A DNA stretch of 56,563 nucleotides, from assembly GCA_903772945.1 (NCBI GenBank), contig CAICTM010000613.1:1-56563 (forward strand). Direction: 5' to 3'. The notes below the pieces were generated by a model, which worked only from the letters and a program-made list of their open reading frames with translations, made no database searches and was not told the DNA's origin. This DNA comes from Seminavis robusta. Its lineage: Eukaryota > Bacillariophyta > Bacillariophyceae > Naviculales > Naviculaceae. Below are positions 10,050 to 22,225 of this stretch, one piece after another. Position 1 is the first letter of the stretch; every line of letters begins with the position of its first letter. Both the position numbers and the translations under genes were made by a program.

Positions 10050-13000
10050 CTACTTTCCGCGTTTGGCCTTTTCCTTTTTGATCAGCTCCGCTAGATCTTC
10101 TTCTTCTGAAGAAAATTCATCATCGAACCCTTCAGATTCGAAGGAATCATCATCGGTGCTCTGCTTGGGATTATTGCCCTTGTTCTTCTTCAGGAGCCCC
10201 TGCTGCTCGTCATCGGATGACATGAAGTCGTCGTCATCGTCGTCGCTCAGCTGGACGGACACTGGACCAGGGTTGCCGCCAGATCCGCTTCCACTTTCGA
10301 ACGAGTCGTTTTCCTCCTCTTCTTCCGAGAAAAACCTGTCAGCGTCGTCGGTATCGTCCGCTTCTCGAGACGCACTTCCAACGCTCGCAGGACCTGGTTC
10401 CGGAAGGCTCTCTGAGCTGTCAGCGTGGCCGGTGTCGTCTGCCTCTCGAGACGCACTTCCAACGCTCACGGGTCCTGGTCCCGGGAGACTCTCTGTGCTA
10501 TCTGCAGCAGGTCCCGGCTTTGAAGGACTCTCAGTGCTACCAGGACCAAGGTTTGAGGAGCGGGCTCTATTCTGCTTTCGCTCTAGCTTTGCGATACTCT
10601 TGTTTGCATCTCGAAGCCTGATACGCAAATCCTCCACAGCTGATTTCAGATCACCGTTTCGTCGTGTAAGCATTTCGTTGGCTCTTTTGGTGACGTCTAA
10701 TTCGAGTTCCATGCCGTGGAGGCTCATGAGACTGTCGTCATCCTTAACACCTTTCTCACCATCGTCATCTTCATCCTCCGATTCGTCGTCATCACTGTCG
10801 CTGTCTCCATTTGCTTCATATGACCGGACGCGCCATTTGGACATCCAGGGCATCAATGCCAGCACAAAGAGAAGTCGCCAGTATGCACCCGCTCGAGAGC
10901 CAAAATCGTTATGGTACAACTTCAGCAGGTACATCAGCCCCAGCCGTTCGAGATACGGATGCCGGTGCTGGTAACGACAGAAGTTCAGCCAACTAACGTT
11001 GTCAGAACGGAATATCTGGACGCCAACGCGTCGAACTGGCACAAAAGAGAGCCAAACGACAACTTACCGCCTCGTGAATAAGGAGATCTCGCTTGAAATT
11101 GAAGTGTTCGAAGTCCAACGCAATGGCCCCCACATAGCCGACTCCAGGGGAGAATACTGGCACGTCGATCCTGCCAATATAGTAGATGGTCGTACCCAGG
11201 AGCTTCACGGCGCGATACCATATTAGCCCCATCATCACCACCAAGTTCCAACTTTCCGTCAAGACGTTTATGAGGTTAACGACTGCGGGGTGCCTTCGAA
11301 AAAAGAAGCTGACGTAGAGGTCTCGAAATAGTCTGTTGACCAAGAAATCAATAAGCAGAACAGCATGAAACCCAAAGAAGAGTGCCAGCAGCGCCACAGC
11401 AGTTGTTGTTGTTTCCTGGTTGTCGAAATCATCCGCGTTTGAGTGGCATTTTCATTCTACACAAACGATTGCGCAAACAACAACCTACTCACCGACCAAA
11501 CTAAAAAGAAGCATAAACCACCAGCAAACAACCCCGCAAGCAACCCCGAGTAAGCAGCTCCCCACAGAGCCGACCCCAACAACCACGTAACTTGATTTGG
11601 TGAAGTGCGAAGATACTGGAATGCCTCCCCGCCCTTCAAACTGGTCAAGATTCCGCAACGGAACTTGAGAACTGTTGAAACAAACGAGGGAATGAAGACG
11701 ACAGCAATGCCAACAGTTGCGACAACGGCTGCTGCGAGGCCCACGGATGAAGCGGCCTGGAATCTGATGAAACAAGAAACCAAATTGTGAGCAATTAGGT
11801 CACTGGCTGGGGAGACCACCCCGAAGGATGCACACAGCAATACTCACTCCCCGTCTTGCACTCTCGCGACGATCTGATTGCCATTCAAGGGGACGATGGC
11901 AACTCCATCAAAAAGATACTCTCCATTCGTGATGTGGGTGCCGTTTGTTGCGAATTGTGCATATGAGTAGAATATTTCACCATCCGTAAAGTGTGTCGAA
12001 TTATACCGAAAGAACTTGTCAAAGACATGGGTCCCATTGTGTGAATAGATAGTGTGCGCCCAAAAATTTGTGCCGTCCGAAAAGTGCGTCGAGTTCACGT
12101 CGTAGATAATGTTTGGATATACCCCAGATCCATCCGTGTAGTGAGTGGAATTGTATTCCCTTACGATTTGAAGGCGTCGCATTAAATGTCGTTGTCTCGC
12201 CAGAGCATTGCGATGTCGCTGCCGTTGCTGCCCTCTCCCATGATAGTGAGATTGTTGTTCTGCTCTAAACAACGCATGCAGATTGTCAATATTTGTCGAA
12301 ACTCCTTCTTCCAATCGTCGTTGTCCCACCGCAATAGAGTTGGCCTTGGTCTCTTCAAACCACGCCACCAATGCAACGTAGAATATCACCACGCCGGCAA
12401 TCACAAACACTTGTGCGACGTTGCTGGTAATCAATCGCGACGACAACCAAATTCCTTCTTCATCAAAGAGCCTACCATCAATGATCCGTTGAAACGCCCA
12501 TGCTACACCCCCCACCGTTTCGCATGTATTCGCTTGTTCCATGTCCCGGTAATGCTCCAACGCCCGTGCCATCCCCTCCCCACGCGTCAAGGACTCAATA
12601 TTGCTGCCTTCTCGATACTTGTGTTTCTTTTTGCGCCGATTCTTTTTCAATTCTTCCAAATGATCCTTGTGCCATTGCCATGTCGCTTGAATCACTGCGG
12701 GGGATGTATGCCGGGCGGGGTACTTCCACCCTTCGCTCGACTTCAACGTTTCGCCGGATTGTACAGGGCTGACGTGAAGTACCATGGCATTTTCGACTAC
12801 AATATTCACCTTTTTGGTCGCAGCCTCTTTCAGTGCCTGCTCGCCACGACCCTTGCCACCCACTCCCAAGGACCCCAAAGGAGCAAAGACGTCAATAAGT
12901 CGTAGGAATTGCAAACACAGCAAAACCACACCCAGCGCAAAGCAGAACCAATGCAAGGGTTCCCACCCATCGGCCTTGATGGAGTTCCAAATAAAGACAT

Positions 13001-14406
13001 CTCCCTGTACAAAGTTGGGTATGACCGTGGCGCACGTCACCACTCCCATGGCAATCATTACTCGGAATGCCGTGGCTACTTTGGCACTCCCCAACTCGTC
13101 TCCCTTGTGGGTTGTCGCATTGCCACCACTGCCCAATGTAATGTACAAGAATCCAGGCACTCCCACTTGCGCCAATACAATCAACCAATTGACAACGGCG
13201 GAAGCCACATCGCATCCGAATTCCCGTTTACAGGAATTGAAACTGACAAAGCCATTCGGATAATCCCAGACATAGCAAAAGTAGTGCAATACCAGTGTCA
13301 CCCACAACAAGACAAACCACAAGATACTTCGATAGTTGTCGGCAGCTTGATCTACTTGTGCCATGGTAGTAAAGTCATCCTCCATGGAGCTCTTGTCGCT
13401 GTCGCCGCTTCCATTATTCCGATTGGCATTTTGTGCATCTTGCAAGTGTGTTGTCGTAATGGAAGCTTCCATTTCCTCGGGATCGTAGAGTTGCACATCG
13501 TACGTGAGTGCTCGCAAGAAGGAATCCTTGTTCAGCATGACGCGCGGAGCTCCATCTCCGCGTTTGCGTGTTTTGAGATGCACTTCCTCCGACTGATCGC
13601 TATTGTTGTCATTGTCGCTATTGTCGTCGTCTCCTCCATTTTGATGTCGTTCTTGGGCCTTGACGGCTTGTTCCACCATTTCTTCCAAGACATCATCCGG
13701 GACGTCGTATTCCTCGTAGGCTTGAAACATGAGTTGGAGTAGCTTTTTGGTAATTTTGGTTCCCGTTTCAAAGTTTTCGTCAATGGCTTTGAACGGTTGC
13801 AGATCGACGCCCTTGATTTCGAGTTCTTCCATAATGAGTTTGAGGACTTGCTCGACAATCCCGTGATTCAACGAATGGGTGGGTTTGGCTGCCTCTGAAA
13901 TGTCTTCGCGTCGTAAAAAGGGTATCAATAGCAGCGTGATCATTTGACAGAGATCCATGACGGTGGGTTCGACGTCTCCGAATTCGTTGGTTTGTTTTCC
14001 ATCTTCCGGGACGTAGTGACCACAGAGTTGTTGCAGTATTTGTTCTTCAATCACCGAGGGATCGACATAGACGCCGTGACGACTCGTCAAGTAATTGCGA
14101 ATGTCCTTGGCTGGAGTATCATTATCATTATCAATAGAGAAAGGAAGAAAGATAAGAAAGATCAGCAAACAGAGAAGAAAGGGGGTATCTCCATCACAAC
14201 GAAGACAGACGGATAGAAGGATGGGGGTATACGTATACCCTCTCTCATAATGGCAAGACAGACTTACCATGGATGGTTCCATCCGTACGAATCTCTTCTG
14301 GGATGGTCTGATGCAGAGCACATATATATTCCAACTCGGAAACGTCGGCAGGAGCTCCTACCGGGCGTTCGAATTGGATACCCTGGTGCTGAGGAGTTCC
14401 CACCAT
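10050..14406 (-). CDS. Large multi-pass membrane protein, 1312 aa, five exons; paralogue of the gene at 31269-35927
   Basis: Exons in coding order: 14406-14268, 14110-11848, 11763-11493, 11415-11068, 10967-10050. All junctions are GT..AG and phases agree (1, 2, 0, 0). Exon 1 ([17 protein letters not shown]) follows an in-frame stop and matches exons 1-2 of the paralogue. A cytosolic N-terminus carries SRHGVYV and [16 protein letters not shown] helices. Helices lie near 308-328, 349-372, 391-412, 431-450 and 611-630, with about five more in exons 3-5. Between the fifth and sixth helices a loop holds five N-glycosylation-like NST/NGT units (Asn about 700, 719, 738, 750, 769). The C-terminus has a coiled coil ([15 protein letters not shown]) and a very acidic tail. 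I recognise it only as a stramenopile-type family; distant likeness to STRA6-like transporters crossed my mind but I cannot support it. Confidence 0.8.
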
Positions 14407-15830
14407 TGCTTTCTTGCTTTTCGATGCTGCAGAGGGATGTATCAGGCTGGCTGTTTGTAACGAACAAACTTATACCGGTGGCTTTAATTAATTTAGGTAA
14501 CCTGAACGAAGACTATAACTGAACTGAACGATGCTTGGTTGCTGATGAAACTAGATAGCTTGCTTGCTCTTCTGAGAGTAATGTACGGGGATCGCTTTGC
14601 AAACTGGCCAAGACGCCATCGTCGCGCTTTCCTTCAAAACGTTCTGGAAAAATCGTCCCACGACTAGCAACAAGCCAGCAGAAAGTGATAAACATCTCGT
14701 TGAAAGAGAATGATGAATCTCAATCATTGGCCGGGGGGGCGGGACAAGCTCATCAACTTCAGACGGACCCAACATTTATTTGCAACTGGATCTACACCCT
14801 GTGTTTGGATCTGCATCCACTACTCTACCGGTAACCCTCCAGAGCATCACATCCATCCTTCTCAGTACCGGCATTGTACGACCGCAAGCTCGGGGAAAGC
14901 CCAGGAAATTTGTCTGCAAATAAATGGTTGGTGTTTACAGTTGGTTGTATCTGGTACCCGTACTAGAGTACCGTTACCTCGACTCGGCCCGACTCATCGC
15001 TCCGATCTTGCCTCCGAGGTGTCACGTCGCACCCTTCTTTGTCCGTGAACCGGTAGGGTAAGGTACCGAATGGTTCGCTGTAGGACACGTGTCCTGCCTG
15101 AAGGGATGGCACCTATCTCCTTCCTTCCCGTCTTATCCACCAGACTCGACTCACTCCAGTACGCAACAGCAATGGGTGACAACTTTAATAAAAAGAAGTT
15201 TCTGGCTAGCTACGGGACATTACTGTACTGCTCTGCTGCTCCGGTAGCTGGTAGCTACCATTTATTTGCTACTAGCTAGCTAGCCACCAAATTGGAGTTT
15301 TCGATCTTGGTGGCGAAAAGGAGTTTCTCCGTTGTAATAACGAAGGAATATTACCGTAGGTACGCTGTACACGTAGAACCAGAACGTCTAGCTGTTTGCA
15401 TTCGGTCACAATCACATATCGCAACATCGCAACCATTCACTCACCTGTGTTAAAGTACGGTACTGTAAAGGTGACTTCCGGGAATACGGAAGCTGAAAAT
15501 TGAGGATCCTGGAAAGTTGTCGAAAACCACCCGATGGTTTCGGGGTGATCCCTAAGTGCCCCCTAAGTAAAACAATTTAGCTTTAAGTATCATGTCACAC
15601 ATGAACTTATTGTGTTACACCATAAGTGAAGTCTTTTCTGGCCACATTCAATGATTGGCTAAGAATAACGGCTTTTTGATCGTGGCACAAATGGCTTGAA
15701 GATGCAGCTGCCCGCGTTGTGACAACAACAGCAGACAACTACCACTCATCAGGTCTGATTTACTTTCTTTTCCTCTGAAAAAGCAGGAGCCAAACAGAAT
15801 ACGACTGTTGCTTCAAATCCATTCCACGCC
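14407..15830. other. Gene-free interval
   Basis: No coding region found. It should contain the promoter of the minus-strand multi-pass gene. A unit at 15444-15508 (CCTGTGTTAAA ... TTCCGGGAATACGGAAGCTG) recurs at 22224-22279. A short hairpin lies near 15519-15545 (CGAAAACCA / TGGTTTCG). CTAGCTAG and ACCGGT words are frequent. Confidence 0.5.
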
Positions 15831-16746
15831 ATGGGAAACCCCCCAGAGACACCATGAGACAACAAGAAGGGCAACAGCGACCCCAATACGCCGCCACCAG
15901 CAAAATCAACAAGCAGCCACAACACATCCCCCAATGACGGCGCTGATGTTACTGAGTCGACCGCAGGCGGCACCGGAAACCTCGAATTCCTGGACGGCGG
16001 GCCGTTGGATGTAGTGGAAGGAAGCGACTGAGAAGAAGAGGAGGAAGAACTCCCAGTAGAAATCCAGGATCGTGTTTACTTAATAGGTGAACAAGGAGAA
16101 CTTGAGCTACTTGAAGATCTGGAGAAGCACGGCCTCGAGGACTACGACTGCCACGTTGACCTGGACGATGAGGGAAGAGCGCATTTGAAGATGCCCACCG
16201 ACATGCATCAAATGGCCGTCAAGGCTATTGAGTATCAGTTCACTGATGGCCAATCCGAGCCACTCTGCACTGCCTTTGATCCCAACGTCAGAGTTACCAA
16301 AGGACCGAAAAAGAAGAGTCCTGATCTGGCTGTCTGGGAAAAAGAACGGCTCAACAAGATCAAAGTACCCAAAACCGTGGGCATCGGAGGAAATGAGTTG
16401 TTCAAACCAAGAATGAATCCACATGTGATTATCGAGTTATCATGGACAAACAAACTGAAAGAAAATTTGATTCCAAAGTTCAACCGTCAAATGAAGGATT
16501 ATGTCAAAGACCTGGGTCAAATCAACCTTGGCTTCCTTATCAAGGCAAAGGCTGCTAATGGAAAGAAATTAGCTAAAGAAGAAGAGGCCGCCAGTGTTCC
16601 ACTTTGTGGATTTGATGTTTACAAAGCTGAGAGCGGTGAGCAACTGACACCGGGTCAACCACCATTCCTCAAGTATCGCATTGGAGTGAACAAAGATGCA
16701 TCTATTGCCATTCCTGGCGGGTGCCTGGGTGAGGGTGAGTACAATG

Positions 16747-16750
16747 ATAT
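16747..16750. other. Target-site duplication ATAT (left copy)
   Basis: ATAT lies directly before the left LTR (TGCACTACGC) and again at 21325-21328 directly after the right LTR (...GTATTGCA). A 4-bp duplication is within the range made by retroviral-type integrases. Confidence 0.7.
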
Positions 16751-17178
16751 TGCACTACGCTAAAAGCTAGTGTAAAGATCTTTCGAGTGTTTTGAGTTTG
16801 AGAGAATGAAAGTTATGAGAGAGATTAGAAAGCTATGAAAACTAATCAACGAGAGAGATCATCATCAAGGGATCGTAGATCTGGTCTCCCGCGGGAGACT
16901 GTAAAGTGTGATAGAGTAGGTTGCAGTAGTAATCCTACGTATCTCCACGATCCTAAAACGGAACGCGTGGAAGGTTTGTCTAGCATGGATCTAGTAACGT
17001 GGAAGTACTCCACGCTGGCTAAATATCTAGAGCGATGTTTCATCATCAACCTAGTATGACTAGAGCGGTCATTGAGAACCCTGTCTCGAATGACTATTCA
17101 CGAGAGACTCAGTCATGAGTCGAACTCAAACCCTATCTAGGATCGAGTCGCGAATAAGGCTAAGAGCCGTGTATTGCA
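16751..17178 (-). repeat. Left LTR (3' LTR of the minus-strand gypsy-type element), 428 bp
   Basis: Begins TGCACTACGC and ends GTGTATTGCA, giving TG..CA ends. It aligns end to end with 20895-21324. I count three base substitutions and a few small indels clustered near 16815-16840. A purine-rich tract on the minus strand (17179-17189, AGGGGGCGAA) abuts it, as expected for a polypurine tract. Confidence 0.85.
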
Positions 17179-17312
17179 TTCGCCCCCTGACAAGGGTCAC
17201 AGAAGGCGCGACAGCAGTCGGACAAGGAGAACATATGATTTAAAGTGCGGGGCACTCTCATGAGATTTGGATGTAGACATGTGCGTCGCACGATGGCAAT
17301 CCTACAAGGGGA

Positions 17313-19560
17313 TCAGGCCTTGTATGGGTGTATATACCTTATGTTCCAAGTCTGGTAGACTGTGCCGCCATTGGCGGTAGCATGTCGGAGCCGTACAGTG
17401 CCATTGTCATTGACTCGGTCTATAGTGTAAGGACCTTTGTACTTTGGCTGACCGTACTTGCGGTGCTGATACTGTTGAACCATCACGGTATCGTTGACAT
17501 TGTATTGATGAGGGACACGCGTCGCGTTTTCCCTATCGTTGTTCTGTTGGATTAGTCGTTGGCGACGTTCCTTGATGTACTTCCAGTTGGCTTCGAACCG
17601 GACGTTGTGAATCGCGTCACGATTGAACACGAGCTGCGCGGGCGTTGCACACAAGGTGGTATGAATTGTGGCGTTCATTGCAAAGCGAACCGCCGTGAGG
17701 ACTCCATCCCAGGATCCATTCACGAGGTCGTCTTGGCACTTGATGTTTTGAACAGCGATCAAGTTGCGTATGGTCTGATGAGCACGCTCGACCATAGAGT
17801 TGGCTTGAGGGTTACGCGTAGTGATGAACTTGCGACGAAGTCCATATTCATCCCGGAGTGTCTTTTCGACCTCTGCGCGGAACTCACGTCCTCTATCCAT
17901 GATAACCTCAGCAGGCCATGGATACCGAGTAAGCCACGTTTGTTCTAGGACGATGGCTACTTCGTCTGCTGCCTTGGAGCAGATCTCTGCAATCTCGAAC
18001 CATCCGGTTACGGGATCAATCATTGTCAAGCAATGAAGTGTGCAGGAATTCTTTTTCTTAGGATCCCCGACGTTGTAAGGACCTATCAGGTCAATACATA
18101 GTCTTTCCCAAGGGATCTCCTCGCAAGTCTTTGGAGGCATCAATCCCAGCTTACGCGTTTTGGGTTTGTTCATCTGGCAGCTCTGGCAACGCTGACATAC
18201 GGCCTGCACAGTCTTGCGCAGTCCTTTCCAGGTGTAGTGTTGGCTGATGGTCAGTTCTGTGCGAGTCTCGCCAGGATGCATCAGTACACCATGGTACCAT
18301 TCGACTAGCTTCTTCTGCATAGTCTTAGGTACGACGATCTTGTCGTCTTTGACTACTAAGTCGTAAGACTTATCCCCTCTGGGGAAAGATTGTTTCTTGT
18401 AGTCGTTTGGCTTGTCCCTGAGGAGTTTCTTGATGTCGTTGTCGTCCTTCTGACGATGTTCGATCTCGGGGAACGAGAGAGGGAACTCGCTAGGGAAATC
18501 CTCTTCGTCTGCAGCCATGAGCTCAGCGATCTCGCTGGCTTCCATCTGTTCTGAAGAACCATCATTGTTGGAGATGTTAAGTCTCGACAACGCATCAGCG
18601 ACGATGTTCTGTTCGCCCTTGATGTACCGTAGTTCAGGGCCGTATTCTTCCAGAATAAGGCGCCATCGCATTACGCGATCGGTATTGAAGTTCTTACATG
18701 TAAGATTCTTGTGGTCCGTATGTACAACAATCTTCTGTCCTAGAAGAATGTTACGGAACTCTTTCAGAGTTTCTACGATACCGAGAAGGAACTTCTCGGT
18801 AACGGTGTAGCGTGTCTGAGCAGGGTTGAGCTTCCTGCTGTAGAACGCTATAGGTTTTCCCTTCTGGGAAATTACTGCACCTAGTTGAGTATCACTCGCA
18901 TCCGTGTGGATAACGAATGTATCGTTGAAGTCAGGGTAAGCGAGCAAGGTTTCTTTGCTGATGATCTTCTTCATCTGGCTAAAGGCTTTGTCGTGTTCGG
19001 CTTCCCATTTCCACTTCGTTGTTTTGGAAGTCAATGAAGCGAGTGGAGCCAGTACATGTGATCGTCTAATCCACATGTCTCGATAGTAGTTCACTAGTCC
19101 AATGAATCTACCAGTTTCTCTGTTGTAGGAGGAGGATATTCTTATCGCGTCTATTTTCTTGGTTATAGGTTGGATCCCTTCTCGAGGAATCCAGTAACCT
19201 AAGTATTCAAGTTCTCCTCTTTGAAGAAGGACTTGGTAGCATGATCTTAAGTCCGGCTTTCTCGAAGCCTTCGGAGAACTCATCCAACTTTTCAACGTGA
19301 ACTGCCAGATCGCGTTAGTTAGATGAGTAGATCATCAATGTATCACGGACGTATTCTAGGTCGTGCATTAGTGTTCCCATCTTCTCTTGGAAGATGTCGG
19401 GACTATTACATAGGCCCATTGGCAACCTCTTGGTATCGTACTTTCCCCACGGAGTACGATAGTACAGATTGTTTCGAGTGAGGTGACAGCTCGATGTGAT
19501 AGTATCCATGTTCAGGTCTAGACTAGTGGCGTACTTGACTCCGTCTAGGTTCAAGAGCAT
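17313..19560 (-). pseudogene. Gypsy-type pol fragment: reverse transcriptase (broken), RNase H, integrase
   Basis: Reading minus, 19560-19315 gives RT palm sequence (SLDLNM, RLPMGLCNSPDIFQEKM). A frame break falls directly before the catalytic YIDD segment, and the following RT, RNase H and integrase continue in one frame from 19295 to 17313. RNase H shows VIHTDASDTQLGAV and VVHTDHKNLT; the usual TEKELL reads TEKFLL. Integrase keeps an H-H-C-C zinc site (HGVLMHP, CQRCQSC), the first Asp in CIDLIGPY, the second in MDRGREF and the Glu in NSMVERAH. The frame ends in an SH3-like C-terminus (YKGPYTIDRV). As it stands it cannot make a working enzyme set. Confidence 0.85.
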
Positions 19561-20894
19561 GTTCTGTATTTTTTGGGATAGGATAAGACTTCGCTTAATC
19601 CTTTTGTTAGTTCCCGGAAATCAGAGATGAACCGTACAGATCCATCCTTTTGGGAATGATAAAAGTTGGTGCCGCCCATTCGGAAAGGTTCACCTTCTTG
19701 AGTACCCTGCTCGCAGAGACTTCAAACTCCATCTTAAGAGTGTTGTATGGACACGTGGAATAGGATAAGCCCTAGCGTGATAGTTTAGCTCAGGGAGAGT
19801 TCTACTTCGTAGTCGTCCATCTGCCCTTTCCTAAAGTCCATCGAATAGGTCAGAGTACTTCGGTAATAAGGAATGAAGCTGTCCTTCTCTTCCTTTATTC
19901 AACTGTTTTTGAATTTGGCAAACCTGCTTAAGTCAGCTTGTTCGTATTTCGCATGAAGAATCTTCTTGAGACATCTTCACTGTCTCAACAGCAGTAGGAT
20001 CAGGATGAAAAATTTTCTTCTTATTGGTGTCGCTATCTTTCATAGGAATAGATATGCCGTCCACTCCACTGACATGGTAGTGAAATCGAACTTAAATCCT
20101 AAGTCGGAGAGAATGTCTCGACTATGATCATGTCATACGCCCCAACTCTTGGTGACTGTAATCCATTCGATAATTCTATATTCGTGGAATTCAGGAATCA
20201 TGAATGCCCCTTTGCACTTCGTGCTGGTTTTAAATCTCCTGCAGGGGTAGTCCACATGTTTGGACGCCCCCAAGATCCTTCATGCTAATTTTTAGCATGA
20301 GTTTGAGCAATCAAAGTTCCGGATGCTCCTGTATCAGTAAGCAACGGAGTGTAACGGGTTTTGGTTTCCCTTTTTCTCGCTTGTTAAATCTAACATAGAC
20401 GATAGGTTTGAGGTCTCTTGTCTTGCAGTTTACAGGTGGTTGCCACGGACGAGGTTAACGAGCTAAATATCATCAGAGTCTAGTTGAGCAGCTTCTAGGC
20501 AATCATCTATTTGCCGTAGAGTTCATCTTGCAAACAATTCTTGTTACTAGTTAGTGAGATATCTTCATCACTTTGGTATGAGAAATCGGAACATGGTTCG
20601 TTGAGTCATCATCCTGGCCTAATCCTCAGATAGAGATTTCTCATCCATGATTGAAGATAGAGGAGTTGTCCTCGTTTTCAGAGTCTTCTGATTTGCGCTT
20701 GGCAACATGGTTTCGAAGTTTGCAGGTGGTTGCACGAGTATTGTCGATCTCGTGTTCTTCGTCATTGTCGACGAGAGGAAGAATGGTTTGTCACGCAACT
20801 GTTCTCGAAGTTGCTGAACATGTTTTCCTTGAGCCATCTTCATGGTGAAGGAATAGATTGAGGTAGCTGAAAGCTATTGTGTTTGTTAACAAAA
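19561..20894 (-). pseudogene. Decayed gag, protease and early RT region of the gypsy-type element
   Basis: Only short frames remain. The segment 20843-20619 (starting MKMAQGKHVQQLREQL) lies just inside the 5' LTR and is probably the start of gag. Further in, scraps of protease- and RT-like sequence can be read only by changing frame repeatedly. Density of breaks is far higher than in the 3' half of pol or in the LTRs. Confidence 0.55.
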
Positions 20895-21324
20895 TGCACT
20901 ACGCTAAAAGCTAGTGTAAAGATCTTTCGAGTGTTTTGAGTTTGAGAGAATGAAAGTTATAGAGAGAGATTAGAAGCTATGATGAAACTAATCAACGAGA
21001 GAGATCATCATCAAGGGATCGTAGATCTGGTCTCCCGCGGGAGACTGTAAAGTGTGATAGAGTAGGTTGCAGTAGTAATCCTACGTATCTCCACGATCCT
21101 AAAACGGAACGCGTGGAAGGTTTGTCTAGCATGGATCTAGTAGCGTGGAAGTACTCCACGCTGGCTAAATATCTAGAGCGATGTTTCATCATCAACCTAG
21201 TATGACTAGAGCGGTCATTGAGAACCCTGTCTCGAATGACTATTCACGAGAGACTCAGTCATGAGTCAAACTCAAACCCTATCTAGGATCGAGTCGCAAA
21301 TAAGGCTAAGAGCCGTGTATTGCA
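20895..21324 (-). repeat. Right LTR (5' LTR of the minus-strand gypsy-type element), 430 bp
   Basis: Same TG..CA ends as the left LTR. Substitutions against the left copy are the A/G difference in TAGCGTGG and two G/A differences near 21267 and 21298. No clear tRNA-complementary primer site starting TGG is visible just inside this LTR. Confidence 0.85.
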
Positions 21325-21808
21325 ATATTGAGATCCCTCTGCAATTCGCTTGTGAAGCCATTGCCGGCAGTGGTGTGACATTTGCACAGGAAGAGTAGGA
21401 TCGAGCCGAAGGGTCGGGGAACTTTGATTGATTTGTATAGATGTGGTTTGCAAGCTTCACTATGGTTGGTGTTTCTAAGCCCATTGTTGGCGGTCAAATG
21501 AGGTCCTTATGGTATGAAATTTCCGAAAAGAGCAAAGCTCGAGACCTGGTGCAGACTCAAAATTTCGACAGTGTTCGCAGCCCTTTGTGATCGATTCTCT
21601 GCCACAGCAGCACCAGCAATCTGTCACAAGTGGAGCCGCAATGACAACCATCCCATCCTCCACACTTCCCAACGGCCTCGCATTGGCAACTCTTCATCAA
21701 CAACCATAGCCAAGATCTTTCGACGATGCCCCCGTACGTCGTAAATTGGCCTTACTAGACCGCTTAGCCACATCATTATTATAGCACAGTTAACCCTACC
21801 CGTATCCT

Positions 21809-22225
21809 GCTACTCCTCTGGAAACCACCGGAAATCCAAAGACCACCGGAATTTCAAGATTAACCAAGGATGGGGTATTTTTAAGAAGCTCATTTTTTGG
21901 TGCACCACTTATGCTGACAAATATACCCCTAGTAGCTTAACCATTTAGAGTCAACCTGACAATACTTTGAGATAGGGGATACATAATTTGGACGTGCCCG
22001 TTGCAGTGCTACATGGCTGTCGGCACTACAACCAGCACATGGCTGCGACAAGCAAAGAATGTAGATAAGTCTATATATGTAACTTGGTTGTGTAGGTGCT
22101 ATATTGGTTGAGTTCATCCTGTAGTCCTCCTGGAGTATTTTTCACATCACAAAAAGAACTTCATGGTAGCAAAGTTAGGCAACTCTGCAGACCAGCAAAA
22201 TTCCAGTGGTTTTCAGGGGAGTAGC
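21809..22225. mobile_element. MITE-like element with 25-bp terminal inverted repeats
   Basis: The left end 21809-21833 (GCTACTCCTCTGGAAACCAC...) and the complement of 22201-22225 match at 22 of 25 positions. The 417-bp interior has no coding frame that looks real. No target duplication could be fixed by eye. Non-autonomous DNA transposon is the best reading. Confidence 0.55.

Larger units (their letters stand above)
16751..21324 (-). mobile_element. Ty3/gypsy-type LTR retrotransposon, minus strand, 4.57 kb
   Basis: Two matching LTRs, flanking ATAT duplications and a pol reading frame in the order RT, RNase H, integrase identify the class. Integrase after RNase H marks Ty3/gypsy rather than copia. 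The 3' half of pol is one open frame of 660 codons; the 5' half (gag, protease and early RT, about 19300-20840) is broken many times. It sits inside the Uma2-like gene. Near-identical LTRs mean a fairly recent insertion. Confidence 0.85.
15831..21398 (+). pseudogene. Broken Uma2-like endonuclease-fold gene split by an LTR retrotransposon
   Basis: The frame opens with ATG at 15831 and runs to 16750; after the inserted element it resumes at 21329 and ends at TAG 21396-21398. Two in-frame TGA codons (15855 and 16029) break the N-terminal part, each possibly a CGA changed to TGA. The readable core (16185-16750) has SPDLAVW, PHVIIELSW, LGQINLGFLIKA and PLCGFDVYK. This is the layout of the Uma2-like PD-(D/E)XK fold seen in many diatom proteins: acidic residue in SPD, then the E in IIEL. 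The last codon before the insertion is completed exactly by the first base after the target duplication. An alternative is that a shorter protein starts at ATG 16191, but the insertion would still replace its C-terminus. Confidence 0.65.

Noticed and set aside
10012..10974. 320-codon plus-strand Ser-rich frame
   Set aside because: Antisense shadow of the acidic Asp/Glu/Ser tail of the multi-pass protein.
12186..13742. Overlapping plus-strand frames opposite the multi-pass gene
   Set aside because: The minus strand encodes membrane helices and blocks conserved in the paralogue; the plus frames have no paralogue match.
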